From contig NZ_FNVT01000019.1 in the NCBI RefSeq assembly GCF_900108335.1, forward strand, positions 62,001 to 126,000: 64,000 nucleotides of DNA, written 5' to 3'. This document shows, piece after piece, positions 7,898 through 16,186 of the stretch. Each line of letters opens with the position of its first letter. Position 1 is the first letter of the stretch. This stretch comes from Nonomuraea solani (lineage in GTDB: Bacteria > Actinomycetota > Actinomycetes > Streptosporangiales > Streptosporangiaceae). Under the pieces are notes generated by a model that searched no databases, was not told where the DNA came from, and saw only the letters and a program-made list of their open reading frames with translations. Both the position numbers and the translations under genes were made by a program.

Positions 7898-8476
7898 ATG
7901 GCTCGGATCCTTCTCCTGCACTCCATGTACGGCCTGCGGCCCGCCGTCCACCAAGCCGCCGACAGATTGCGGGCGGCCGGCCACGACGTCCACGTTCCCG
8001 ATCTGTACGACGGCCGGATCGTCGACACCCCTGAAGAGGGCATCGCGATCAAGGAGGAGATCGGCCGGGACGAGCTGCTCAAACGCGCCATCACCGCCGC
8101 CGCCCCGCTCTCCGCCGAAGGCCGCCTGGTCTACATGGGCTTCTCCCTGGGCGCCGCGCTCGCGCAGACCCTGGCCCTGGCCGACGAGCGGTCCAGCGGG
8201 CTGCTGCTGATGCACGGCACGTCCGACATGGCCGACGGCACCGCGGCCGACGACCTGCCCGTCCAGCTCCACGTCGCCGACCCCGACACCTACGAGCCCG
8301 TCGACTGGCAGAACGCCTGGTATCTCGCCATGCGCCGGGCCCGGGCCGACGTGGAGGTCTTCCGCTACCAGGGCGTGGGCCACCTGTTCACCGACCCCGA
8401 CCTGCCCGACTACAACGCGGAGGCCGCCGAACGGGCCTGGTCGATCGCCTTGGACTTTCTCGCCGATCTGTCCTAG
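7898..8476 (+). CDS. Dienelactone-hydrolase-like alpha/beta hydrolase
   Basis: A 192-residue small alpha/beta hydrolase. It opens with a beta strand and oxyanion region (RILLLHSMYGLRP), has the nucleophile elbow GFSLGA (Ser near residue 83), a probable acidic residue in LHVADPDTYEPVD, and the catalytic His in GVGHLFTDPD. This fits the dienelactone hydrolase (DLH) family, although the usual Cys nucleophile of true DLH is replaced by Ser. No signal peptide, so cytoplasmic. Divergent from the O-methyltransferase; its last 4 bp overlap the end of the convergent response-regulator gene. Confidence 0.82.
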   Translation: MARILLLHSMYGLRPAVHQAADRLRAAGHDVHVPDLYDGRIVDTPEEGIAIKEEIGRDELLKRAITAAAPLSAEGRLVYMGFSLGAALAQTLALADERSSGLLLMHGTSDMADGTAADDLPVQLHVADPDTYEPVDWQNAWYLAMRRARADVEVFRYQGVGHLFTDPDLPDYNAEAAERAWSIALDFLADLS

Positions 8477-9141
8477 GGCCCGCCCGGCCGCACCAGGCCG
8501 CTCTCGTAGGCCAGGATGACGAGCTGGACGCGGTCGCGTACCTCCAGCTTGGCGATGGCCCTGGTGATGTGGGTCTTGGCGGTGAGCGGGCTGATGGTGA
8601 GGCGTTCGGCGATCTCGTCGTTGGACAGGCCGAGCGCGACCAGGCGGACCACCTCCCCTTCCCGCTCGGTGAGGGCCTCCAGCCGCCGCCGGGCGACCGG
8701 CTCGGGCCCGCGCGCGTGGGCGAAGCGTTCCACCACGCGGCGGGTCGCGCCCGGGGACAGCAGCGCGTCCCCGGCCGCGACGGCGGCCACCGCGCGGCGC
8801 AGGTCGCCCGGCTCGATCTCCTTGGTGAGGAAGCCGCTGGCCCCGGCGCGCAGGGAGTCGAAGAGGTGCTCGTCGGTGTCGAACGTGGTCAGGATGATCA
8901 CCCGGCAGCCGGGGATGGCGGGGTCGGCGACGATGTGGCGGGTGGCGGTGATGCCGTCCATGCCGGGCATCCGGATGTCCATGAGGATCACGTCGGGCAG
9001 CGTGGCCGCCGCCAGCCGGACGGCCTCGTCGCCGGTGGCGGCCTCCCCGACGATGACGACGTCCCTGGCGCGGGCCAGCAGGCTGCGGAATCCGGCCCGT
9101 ACCAGGGACTGGTCATCGGCGAGGAGCACCTTGGTCGTCAT
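8473..9141 (-). CDS. NarL/FixJ-type response regulator
   Basis: A 222-residue two-component regulator. The receiver domain (residues 1-120) has the acidic pair in VLLADDQ, phospho-acceptor Asp in DVILMDIRMPGMDG, the Thr of IILTTFDTDEH and the Lys of FLTKEIEP. The LuxR-type HTH (about 150-215) reads LTEREGEVVRLVALGLSNDE followed by IAERLTISPLTAKTH. Its start overlaps the stop of the histidine kinase gene by 4 bp (ATGA), so the two are translationally coupled. Confidence 0.95.
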   Translation of the reverse strand: MTTKVLLADDQSLVRAGFRSLLARARDVVIVGEAATGDEAVRLAAATLPDVILMDIRMPGMDGITATRHIVADPAIPGCRVIILTTFDTDEHLFDSLRAGASGFLTKEIEPGDLRRAVAAVAAGDALLSPGATRRVVERFAHARGPEPVARRRLEALTEREGEVVRLVALGLSNDEIAERLTISPLTAKTHITRAIAKLEVRDRVQLVILAYESGLVRPGGP

Positions 9142-10262
9142 ACGTGCGAGCCTGCCACAGGGAGGTCGGCCCGGATCGAGAAGCCGCCCGGCTTCGAGTC
9201 CACGGTGAGCGTGCCCCCGAGGGCGTTCACCCGTTCCCGCATGCCGGCCAGGCCGTGGCTCTCGGTGATCTCGGCGCAGCCCCGGCCGTCGTCCTCGACC
9301 TCGACGGTGATCGAGGACGGCCTTCGCTCGATCGTCACCTCGGCCTTGGCCGCGCCGGCGTGTTTGAGGGTGTTGGTGAGCGCCTCCTGGACGATGCGGT
9401 AGACGGCCACGGCCTGCGCGGCGGGGATGGTCGCGGGGTCGCCGCGCTGGTCGAGGGTGACCTGGAGCCCGGCGGCGCGGGCGTCCTCGATGAGGGTGCC
9501 GAGTGCGGCCAGGTCGGGTTGCGGGGCGGTGCTGTCGCGCAGGACCCCGATCAGGGAGGTGAGGTCGGCCATCGCGCGGTTCCTGACGTCCTTGGCCACG
9601 CGGAGCGCGGCCGCGGCCTCGTCCGGCGCCTCCTTGAGGGTGTCGGACGCGACGTTGAGCTGGACGCCGACGACCGCGAGGGTGTGGGCGACGATGTCGT
9701 GCACCTCGCGGGCGGCGCGCAGGCGCTCCTCGGCGGCGCGGGCCCGGCCGTCGGTCTCGCGCAGCCGCTCACGCCAGCTCATGGCGGTGGCGTAGCCCGT
9801 CCCCGCGGCGATGAGGATCGCCAGCAGCAGCCCTTCGCCGACGATGTGGATGAGGAAACGGCCTGCGTTCCGCTCCAGCACCCACCAGAAGTCGACGGTG
9901 GCGTAGACGAGCTGGGCGGCGCCGATGAGCGCCACCCACCGGACGCGTGGCGTGCACGCGGCGCTGACGTAGGCGACCGACGCCGGCCAGATCCAGCCGC
10001 CCTCGAAGACGCTGGTGGCGCGGTAGAGGAAGATCGCGGCGATCGACAGCAGCAGCACGGTCAACGGCCACCGGCGCCTGAACATCAGGAGCGCCCCGAG
10101 GAACAGCGCGAGGGGGATGAGACCGTTCCATGGGCCGCGGACCCCGGCCGCCAGGGCCCCGGTGGTCACGCCGACGACGGTGAGCACGGCGAACGCCAGG
10201 TCCACCAGCCAGGCGGAGTGACGTACCGCCGCGGGCGCGTGTCGCGGGAAAGGGGACACCAT
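9138..10262 (-). CDS. Sensor histidine kinase (HisKA_3/HATPase_c)
   Basis: A 374-residue membrane kinase. The N-terminal part to about residue 155 holds several hydrophobic segments, probably five or six membrane helices, with very short extracellular loops. The dimerization box REVHDIVAHTLAVVGVQLNV carries the phosphorylated His of the NarX/DesK class, and the ATPase domain ends with VEDDGRGC and HGLAGMRERV boxes. The lack of a large outer domain suggests intramembrane sensing (cell-envelope stress or membrane state), an inference from architecture. A ribosome site (GAAGG) precedes the ATG at 10262. It is the middle gene of an apparent secreted protein-kinase-regulator operon. Confidence 0.93.
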   Translation of the reverse strand: MVSPFPRHAPAAVRHSAWLVDLAFAVLTVVGVTTGALAAGVRGPWNGLIPLALFLGALLMFRRRWPLTVLLLSIAAIFLYRATSVFEGGWIWPASVAYVSAACTPRVRWVALIGAAQLVYATVDFWWVLERNAGRFLIHIVGEGLLLAILIAAGTGYATAMSWRERLRETDGRARAAEERLRAAREVHDIVAHTLAVVGVQLNVASDTLKEAPDEAAAALRVAKDVRNRAMADLTSLIGVLRDSTAPQPDLAALGTLIEDARAAGLQVTLDQRGDPATIPAAQAVAVYRIVQEALTNTLKHAGAAKAEVTIERRPSSITVEVEDDGRGCAEITESHGLAGMRERVNALGGTLTVDSKPGGFSIRADLPVAGSHV

Positions 10263-10286
10263 GGGGAGCCTTCTCTTGGGAGGGGA

Positions 10287-10685
10287 TCAGACGTGGGTGA
10301 CGAGGAGGGTCACGCCCGCCTCTCCGTCACAGTCCACCAGAATGGGGCCGACACCGTTGCCGACCTTGGGGTCGAGGGTGGCCTTGGCCACGAACGCCTT
10401 CGGGTTGTCGTCGATGATGCGGACGTCGCGCAGGATCTCCTTGCGCACCCCGCCGAGCACGGCCTTGAGCCGCTTGCCGCCGCCGCAGTGACCGGTGATC
10501 GTGATCTCCTCGCCCCGCTTGGTGGTGGGGTTGGGGCTGACCTGGACGACCGCCCTGGCGCCCTTCGGCGGCTTCGGCGTGGTCAGTTCGGTCCGGTCAT
10601 CGGCGGACGCGCCGGCGGCGCCCAGCGCGAGGAGGCCGGCCGTCAGGCCGACGCCGGCGAGAACGGTGATGATGCTCTTGGTCAT
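10287..10685 (-). CDS. Small secreted protein co-transcribed with a two-component system
   Basis: A 132-residue protein with a signal peptide (MTKSIITVLAGVGLTAGLLA, cleavage near ASADD). The mature part looks like a single beta-sandwich of the kind found in extracellular Ig-like modules: VQVSPNPTTKRGEEITITGH, then two Cys residues (HCGG and VDCDG) that could form a disulfide. It ends 24 bp before the kinase start on the same strand, so it is likely the first gene of that operon and could be an accessory or ligand-binding partner of the sensor. No homologue function is recognised. Confidence 0.75.
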   Translation of the reverse strand: MTKSIITVLAGVGLTAGLLALGAAGASADDRTELTTPKPPKGARAVVQVSPNPTTKRGEEITITGHCGGGKRLKAVLGGVRKEILRDVRIIDDNPKAFVAKATLDPKVGNGVGPILVDCDGEAGVTLLVTHV

Positions 10686-10830
10686 GGGGTTTCCTTCGCT
10701 GGTTCGGAGGTACGGCGACGACGTTAGGGGTGTGGCCGCCGGGTCCGCGTCGTCCGTGGCGCGTCACTTCGGTCTGCGCCGGACGCGTAGAGCCGTACAT
10801 CGAACGGTGTATTGCCAAATATCGTCTCTT

Positions 10831-10850
10831 ATGGAGACAATGTTCTCCAT
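10831..10850. promoter_or_regulatory. Inverted repeat covering the Shine-Dalgarno and start codon
   Basis: Arms ATGGAGA and TCTCCAT (7 bp, perfect) surround CAATGT. The left arm contains the only Shine-Dalgarno-like GGAGA, and the right arm ends with the first two bases of the ATG at 10849. A further half site GTCTCT lies 4 bp upstream of the left arm (10824-10829). It could be a DNA operator for the HTH protein encoded downstream, or an RNA hairpin that hides the ribosome site. Confidence 0.6.
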
Positions 10851-11226
10851 GGCGGAGCGCTACCTGGGGATCATCGGCGTCGCCGAGGCCCTGGGCGTGA
10901 GCCGGCATGCGGTGCACAAGTGGCGCACCCGCCATCCGGACGGCTCCGACCATCCCTTTCCCGGGCCGGACGTCGAGGTCGACGGCGCTCCGGGCTGGCG
11001 GGCCGATCGGCTCGGCGAGATCGTCCGATGGCGGGAGAGCCTGCCGGGCCGGGGAGCGGGCGGAGGGCGGCCCTCCCTCGCGCGCCAGGAATACTTCAAG
11101 GCGGCGATGGCGCGCGGTCTCGACAGGGACGAGGCGACGCGCGCGCTGGCCTCCTTCGCCGCTGAGTTTCCTCAGATGAGCGAGCCGGAGCTGTGCTCCT
11201 GGCTGGTGGAGAAGTTCCGCGGCTGA
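10849..11226 (+). CDS. Small AlpA/MerR-like helix-turn-helix protein
   Basis: A 125-residue protein (131 if the ATG at 10831 is used, 128 from 10840). The N-terminal HTH reads LGIIGVAEALGVSRHAVHKW, and the surrounding RTRHPDGSDHPFPGPDVEVD plus a tryptophan-rich stretch (GWRADRLGEIVRW) match the excisionase/AlpA-like winged DNA-binding type that recognises DNA with a short wing. The C-terminal helical segment may dimerize. I favour 10849 because GGAGA lies 11 bp upstream, but that site is inside the inverted repeat, so start choice and regulation are tied together. Divergent from the secreted-protein/two-component operon. Confidence 0.7.
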   Translation: MAERYLGIIGVAEALGVSRHAVHKWRTRHPDGSDHPFPGPDVEVDGAPGWRADRLGEIVRWRESLPGRGAGGGRPSLARQEYFKAAMARGLDRDEATRALASFAAEFPQMSEPELCSWLVEKFRG

Positions 11227-11254
11227 CATTCATCACGACGGAAGGCGATGACGC

Positions 11255-12430
11255 ATGCCCGAAATCAGCGGGGAGACCGCACCGGGATTCGACAAGGTAC
11301 GCGAGGCGTTCGCGGCCAACCTGGCCACCGGCCGCGACATCGGCGCCGCGGTCAGCGTCTATCTGCACGGCCGGAAGGTCGTCGACCTGTGGGGCGGAAT
11401 CGCCGACCCCCGGACCGGCCGCCCCTGGGAGCGCGACACCCTGCAGGTCGTCTATTCCACCACCAAGGCCGTCACGGCGGCCTGCGCGCTCCTGCTGGCG
11501 CAGCGGGGCGAGCTCGACCTCGACGCGCCGGTGGCTCGTTATTGGCCGGAGTTCGCGGCCGGGGGCAAGGAGAACGTACCGGTCCGGTGGTTGCTCACCC
11601 ACCAGGCCGGGCTGCCCGCGATCGACCAGCCGGTCACTCCGGCGGAGGCGATCGCCTGGGAGCCGATGGTGGCGGCGCTGGCGGCGCAGCGGCCGTACTG
11701 GGAGCCGGGCACGGACCACGGCTACCACGGGCTCACGTACGGATGGCTCGTCGGCGAGGTCGTACGGCGGGCGAGCGGCCGCAGCCTCGGCACCTACCTC
11801 GCCGAGGAGATCGCCGGGCCGCTCGGCCTGGACCTGTGGATCGGGCTGCCCGAGTCCGAGCACCACCGGGTCAGCCGCATCGTCGCGGACGACCTGCCCG
11901 GCTCCGACGCGCTGGCGGCGGTCGACCTCGACGCCGTCCCCGAGCCCATGCGAGGGGTGCTGGCGGCCTACGCCGACCCCACGTCGCTGACCGTGCGCGC
12001 GATGAACGTGGTCACCCCGCCGCTGGACCACAACGACCCGGCCGAGCAGGCCGCCGAGATGCCCGCCACCAACGGCATCTGCACGGCCCGCGGCCTGGCC
12101 GGCTTCTACGCCGCGCTCATCGGGCACCGCATCCTCACGCCTGACCATCTGGCCGCCGCGACCGCGGAGCGGGTGGCCGGCGTGGACCGGATCCTGCGCG
12201 TGCCCGTACGCATCGGCACCGGTTTCGGCCTGCCGACGCCGGACGCGTTCTGGTACTCCCCCGCCGCCTTCGGGTTCCCCGGCCTGGGCGGCTCGATCGG
12301 CTTCGCCGACCCGGCGAGCGGGCTCGCGTTCGGTTACGTCATGAACCGCCTGCGGGAGGGCGTTCCGGACGTGCGGGTGCCGAGCCTGCTCGACGCCGTG
12401 CGGGAGGCCGGCAGTACCGCGGAAGTTTGA
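11255..12430 (+). CDS. Serine hydrolase, beta-lactamase class C/EstB esterase type
   Basis: A 391-residue enzyme of the serine beta-lactamase-like superfamily. The SxxK motif is Ser68-Thr-Thr-Lys71 in VVYSTTKAVTA. The Tyr motif is HGYHGLTYGWLVGE, in which Trp takes the place of the usual Asn, as in EstB-type esterases. A GLGGSIGFADP segment replaces the KTG box. No signal peptide, so it should be a cytoplasmic esterase or amidase rather than a true beta-lactamase. It follows the small HTH gene by 28 bp and might be co-transcribed with it. Confidence 0.88.
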   Translation: MPEISGETAPGFDKVREAFAANLATGRDIGAAVSVYLHGRKVVDLWGGIADPRTGRPWERDTLQVVYSTTKAVTAACALLLAQRGELDLDAPVARYWPEFAAGGKENVPVRWLLTHQAGLPAIDQPVTPAEAIAWEPMVAALAAQRPYWEPGTDHGYHGLTYGWLVGEVVRRASGRSLGTYLAEEIAGPLGLDLWIGLPESEHHRVSRIVADDLPGSDALAAVDLDAVPEPMRGVLAAYADPTSLTVRAMNVVTPPLDHNDPAEQAAEMPATNGICTARGLAGFYAALIGHRILTPDHLAAATAERVAGVDRILRVPVRIGTGFGLPTPDAFWYSPAAFGFPGLGGSIGFADPASGLAFGYVMNRLREGVPDVRVPSLLDAVREAGSTAEV

Positions 12431-12518
12431 AAACGAATACGGCGGAGGGTTGACGCTTTCCGCCGGGTGATCCCTCTAGCATCGGCTCCCGTTCATGCTG
12501 TTCGTACGTGGAGGTTCG

Positions 12519-14222
12519 ATGCTCTTCTTCGGGCGGGTTCTGCTCGCGCTGCTGTTATGGACGGGGCTCAGCGTGGCCGCCCCGGCTCAGGCGAGTGTGG
12601 AGCCGGGGACACCGCCGCTCGACGCCGGGCAGGCGTGGTACCCGCGCGTCATCCGGCTGCAGCACGCGGACACCACTCACAACGGCCGCGTTCTCGCCAC
12701 CACGAACACCGGCGCCGGCGGGACGATCCACGAGAGCACCGACGACGGGCGGACCTTCCGCCGCATCAGCGAGATTCCCACCGGCCCGGCCGCCGGTGAG
12801 TTCTCGTGCTGCTCGGCGCTGTTCGAGTTCCCGCGCCGGCTCGGCTCCAGCCCGGCCGGCACGCTCATCTGGGCCGCGTCGATCAACACCCTGGGCGGCG
12901 GCGAGGACCAGCCGAACCCGACCGCCCGGATCGTCGCCTGGACGAGCGCCGACCACGGATACACCTGGGCGCCCATCGGCGGCCCGATCGTCACCGGTTC
13001 CACCGGCCACGGCCTGTGGGAGCCCGAGTTCTCCGAGGCGGCGGGGCAGCTCGTCATGCATTTCTCGGACAAGACCCAGCAGCCGCGCTACGGCCAGACG
13101 CTGGCGCGCGTGCGCTCGGCCGACGGCGGCCTGACGTGGAGCGCCAAGGTCAACACGGTGGCCGGTGAGGCGGACGCCGCGGACAGCCCCGGCATGCCCG
13201 TGGTCAGGCGGCTGCCGAACGGCGGTTACGTCATGGTGTACGAATACTGCGAGCTGCGGCCGGTCACGAACGGGCACGGCTGCCGGGTCTATCTGCGTAC
13301 CTCGTCGGACGGCTGGAACTGGGGCGACCCGGCGAACCCCGGCACCATCATCCGCACGGCCGACGGCAAGCACCTCGCCCACGCGCCCACGGTGGCGTGG
13401 GCTCCCGGCGGCGGCCCCGGCGGGCGGCTCATGGTGATCGCCAAGCTGGTGCGCACCGGCGGCGACCGCGGAGCCGCCACCGTCCTGCCGGAGAGCGGCC
13501 GGACCATCCTGGTCAACACCGCCGGCGGCGTGGGCGCCTGGTACGAGATCGACGCCCCGGTCAAGGTCGGCGTCGATCTCGATCCGCCGAACGCCAACCT
13601 GTACCTGCCCTGTCAGAACTACAGCCCACCGCTGCTGCCCTCCGCGGACGGCACCCGGGTCCTGGAGATCGCCACCGACGTGGCCGACGGCACCTGCAAG
13701 GCGTACGTCGCCACCGGCTCCTCCCTCGGCACCGGCGACGCCACCGGCGTGTCCGCCTCGGCCGTCTACCGCGCCATCAACCTGGCCAGCCGCCGCTGCC
13801 TGGACGCCGACGCGGGCGCCGTGACGAACGGCACCCGGATCCAGCAGTGGACCTGCGGCGGCGCGCTCGCCCAGGAGTGGCGCCCGACGCGGCGGGCCAC
13901 TGGCGTGTTCTCCTTCGTCAACCCGAAGTCCGGCAAGTGCCTGGACGTGCCCAACGGCAACATCTCCGTGGACCCGGGTGACAAGGCGCACCTGTGGACG
14001 TGCAACGGCACCGGCGCGCAGGACTGGCTGCCGGTCGCGGCCGGCAGGTCCGTCTACGTGATCAAGCCCCGTAACAACCAGGCGCTGTGCCTGGACGTCG
14101 CGGACGGCTCCACGGCGGACGGCGCGGAGGCCCGGGTCAATCCGTGCACGAACGCCGGTTCGCAGCTCTGGCACCTGGACGCCCGCCCGGTGGCCGGGAG
14201 GGATCCCGGCCTCCAGCGGTGA
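12519..14222 (+). CDS. Secreted sialidase-like propeller protein with ricin-type lectin domain
   Basis: A 567-residue secreted protein. The ATG at 12519 is preceded by GGAGG at 12509-12513. A signal peptide (LLALLLWTGLSVAAPAQA) is followed by a beta-propeller of about 370 residues with Asp-box motifs (STDDGRTF, SADHGYTW, SADGGLTW, SSDGWNW) as in exo-alpha-sialidases/BNR glycosidases. The last 150 residues form a ricin B lectin trefoil: three repeats with RCLDADAG, KCLDVPNG and LCLDVADG, each followed by a QxW. It probably binds and cleaves or just binds extracellular glycans; the sialidase catalytic Arg triad was not verified, so the substrate is uncertain. Confidence 0.85.
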   Translation: MLFFGRVLLALLLWTGLSVAAPAQASVEPGTPPLDAGQAWYPRVIRLQHADTTHNGRVLATTNTGAGGTIHESTDDGRTFRRISEIPTGPAAGEFSCCSALFEFPRRLGSSPAGTLIWAASINTLGGGEDQPNPTARIVAWTSADHGYTWAPIGGPIVTGSTGHGLWEPEFSEAAGQLVMHFSDKTQQPRYGQTLARVRSADGGLTWSAKVNTVAGEADAADSPGMPVVRRLPNGGYVMVYEYCELRPVTNGHGCRVYLRTSSDGWNWGDPANPGTIIRTADGKHLAHAPTVAWAPGGGPGGRLMVIAKLVRTGGDRGAATVLPESGRTILVNTAGGVGAWYEIDAPVKVGVDLDPPNANLYLPCQNYSPPLLPSADGTRVLEIATDVADGTCKAYVATGSSLGTGDATGVSASAVYRAINLASRRCLDADAGAVTNGTRIQQWTCGGALAQEWRPTRRATGVFSFVNPKSGKCLDVPNGNISVDPGDKAHLWTCNGTGAQDWLPVAAGRSVYVIKPRNNQALCLDVADGSTADGAEARVNPCTNAGSQLWHLDARPVAGRDPGLQR

Positions 14223-14277
14223 ACGAATCCCCGAGTGCCCGCGTGACGGGCCTGATCACGCTCCTCCCGCTGGTCTC

Positions 14278-15369
14278 CTAGCGGCTCTCGGCGATGGCCT
14301 CCGTGCCGTCGTCCCAGCGCCAGCGGGCGTCCCGGCCGTGCAGGTGCACGCCGCCGATCCACCGGTCGATACCGTTGAGCGTGACGTGGTCGGCCTCGCC
14401 CGCGAGCACCCGCGCCCCGGTCGCGGTCAGGCGCAGGCGGGTGGCGCGGCCGACCGGAGCGCCGGAAGGCTCGGTGCCGAGCAGCGGGACGGGCGCGTAC
14501 GCCATCCGGTCCATCATCGCGAAGCACCAGTCGTCACCGAGGTACGGGCGCGTCTCCCTGGCCCCGGCGCGGACGAACGCGGTGGCGGCGTCGGACGCGC
14601 CGTCGGCGACGGCGGCGAGCACCCGTCGCTCGGTGAGCGACAGCCCGTCGCGGGTGGCCGGGTATTCGCGGCTGAGCCGGTCGAACGCCTCGCCGAGGAA
14701 GCGCAGCTCAGGCGAGCGGACCGCGGCGATGGCGCCGAGGCCCGCGGGCGTCGGCGCCCGGAAGGCGGCCCAGGCGCGGGTGGCCAGCTCCAGGGCGTCC
14801 GGGGTCAGCCGGGCGCACGCCTTCGTCGCGGGCAGCTCGCGCAGTTGCTCGGCGGTCAGCTCGCCGAGGCCGCCGAAGCGCGCGATGCCCGGGTGCTCGC
14901 CGATGCAGATCAGGGTGACGCGCTCGGCGGGCACCTCCAGGTCGGCGAGGCGGGCGAGGATCTGGATGATCTGGAGCTGGTCGTAGAGGTCGGCCTCGAA
15001 CCACAGCACGTATTCGCCGTCGCGGTTGGCCGCCAGGTCGCGGTCTCGCTCGACGAACATCTCCATGACCTCGCCGCGGTCGTCCGCGTCGGCCTGGATG
15101 AGGAACGCCGCCCTGATCCGGCGCAGCTCCTCGGGGCCGACGGCGGGCACCGGGCCCTCGTGCAGGACATCGCGCCAGAACATCACGCGCCGGGCGATGC
15201 CGGTGCCCGGCAGGTCGGTGGCGTCGCCGTTGCTGACGTGCAACGCCTCGGCCATCCAGCCGTCGTCACGGTGTCCGGCCAGTAGCTCGCTGCGGGCGGT
15301 CGCGTACGACTCGCCGGTCTTGGCCATGCGGGCGCGCACGCGCCGCTTGAAGTCGGCCTGCTTGGTCAT
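14278..15369 (-). CDS. DUF1835/DUF3658-type protein
   Basis: A 363-residue cytoplasmic protein. Residues 1-35 (KQADFKRRVRARMAKTGESY) form a basic helical segment often seen fused to this family. Residues about 40-155 match DUF1835 (LHVSNGDATD, VMFWRDVLHEGPVP, LWFEADLYDQLQIIQILARL), and the C-terminal part resembles the partner DUF with a DDWCFAMMDRMA segment. GGGAG on the minus strand lies 6 bp before the ATG at 15369, which decides the start; an ATG 6 bp upstream lacks spacing. Biochemical function is unknown for the family. Confidence 0.78.
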   Translation of the reverse strand: MTKQADFKRRVRARMAKTGESYATARSELLAGHRDDGWMAEALHVSNGDATDLPGTGIARRVMFWRDVLHEGPVPAVGPEELRRIRAAFLIQADADDRGEVMEMFVERDRDLAANRDGEYVLWFEADLYDQLQIIQILARLADLEVPAERVTLICIGEHPGIARFGGLGELTAEQLRELPATKACARLTPDALELATRAWAAFRAPTPAGLGAIAAVRSPELRFLGEAFDRLSREYPATRDGLSLTERRVLAAVADGASDAATAFVRAGARETRPYLGDDWCFAMMDRMAYAPVPLLGTEPSGAPVGRATRLRLTATGARVLAGEADHVTLNGIDRWIGGVHLHGRDARWRWDDGTEAIAESR

Positions 15370-15557
15370 GGTCATCTCCCGCGCCCCACCCGCGGATCCC
15401 CCAGCGACCGGTGCGGTGAGCGCGCGATCGACGACGGCGCTCCGGCCGAGAGGTGGGCCCCCCTTTGCCTCCGTGGGTGGCCCGGCTGGGGCGGGCCGCC
15501 GGAGGTTGGGCGCGGACGGACGCCGACCGCCAGGATATCCCACCCGGCGTCCTCCGG

Positions 15558-16046
15558 TCAGAGCGCGCGGTACATGATGTGCAACCCGACGTAACCTCGT
15601 TCCGGGTGCCGGAAGCCCTCCGGCAGCGTGCCCACCACCTCGAACCCGAGCGACCGGTACAACTTCACCGCGTGCGCGTTCGTCTCCACCACCGCGTTGA
15701 ACTGCATCGCGCGATACCCCGCCGCCCGCGCCCACTCCAGGCTGTACTCGCACAGCGCCCGCCCCACGCCCTGTCCGGAATGCGCGGGGTCGACCATGTA
15801 GCTGGCGCTCGCGATATGGGAGGCGTTGCCCATATGGTTGCGGTTCATCTTCGCCGTACCGAGGATCTTCCCCGCGTCGTCCACGGCGACGACCGTACGG
15901 TCGGGTGCCCGCAGCAACCACCAGTCACGGCCCCGCTCCGCGTCGAGATCCACCGGATAGGTGAAGGTGTCCCCCGCGGCGACGATCGCGTGGAAGAAGG
16001 GCCAGATGGCGGGCCAGTCGGCCGCGCCGGCTTCTCTGATCAACAT
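15558..16046 (-). CDS. GNAT-family N-acetyltransferase
   Basis: A 162-residue acetyl-CoA-dependent acetyltransferase. It begins MLIREAGAADWPAIW as is usual for GNATs, has the acetyl-CoA pyrophosphate loop SGQGVGRALCEYSLEWA (motif A, Q/RxxGxG/A), and the NAHAVKLYRSLGFEVVGT motif B. This closely resembles the phosphinothricin/L-amino-acid acetyltransferase branch. Divergent from the FAD oxidase gene. The substrate cannot be stated. Confidence 0.88.
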   Translation of the reverse strand: MLIREAGAADWPAIWPFFHAIVAAGDTFTYPVDLDAERGRDWWLLRAPDRTVVAVDDAGKILGTAKMNRNHMGNASHIASASYMVDPAHSGQGVGRALCEYSLEWARAAGYRAMQFNAVVETNAHAVKLYRSLGFEVVGTLPEGFRHPERGYVGLHIMYRAL

Positions 16047-16186
16047 GGGGACAGGATGCCGGTACGGCCGGAGGTGTAGCTAGCTCCACCCCCGGCGTAC
16101 GCCTGAATGCATTCTCCCCGCAGCGCCCCACACATAGTGTCATGAGCACATATTTCGGGACTTCGACCAGGGGATTGAGGATCAGC

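Noticed and set aside
12450..12482. TTGACG and TAGCAT as a promoter for the sialidase-like gene.
   Set aside because: The spacing is 21 bp, too long for a standard -35/-10 pair.
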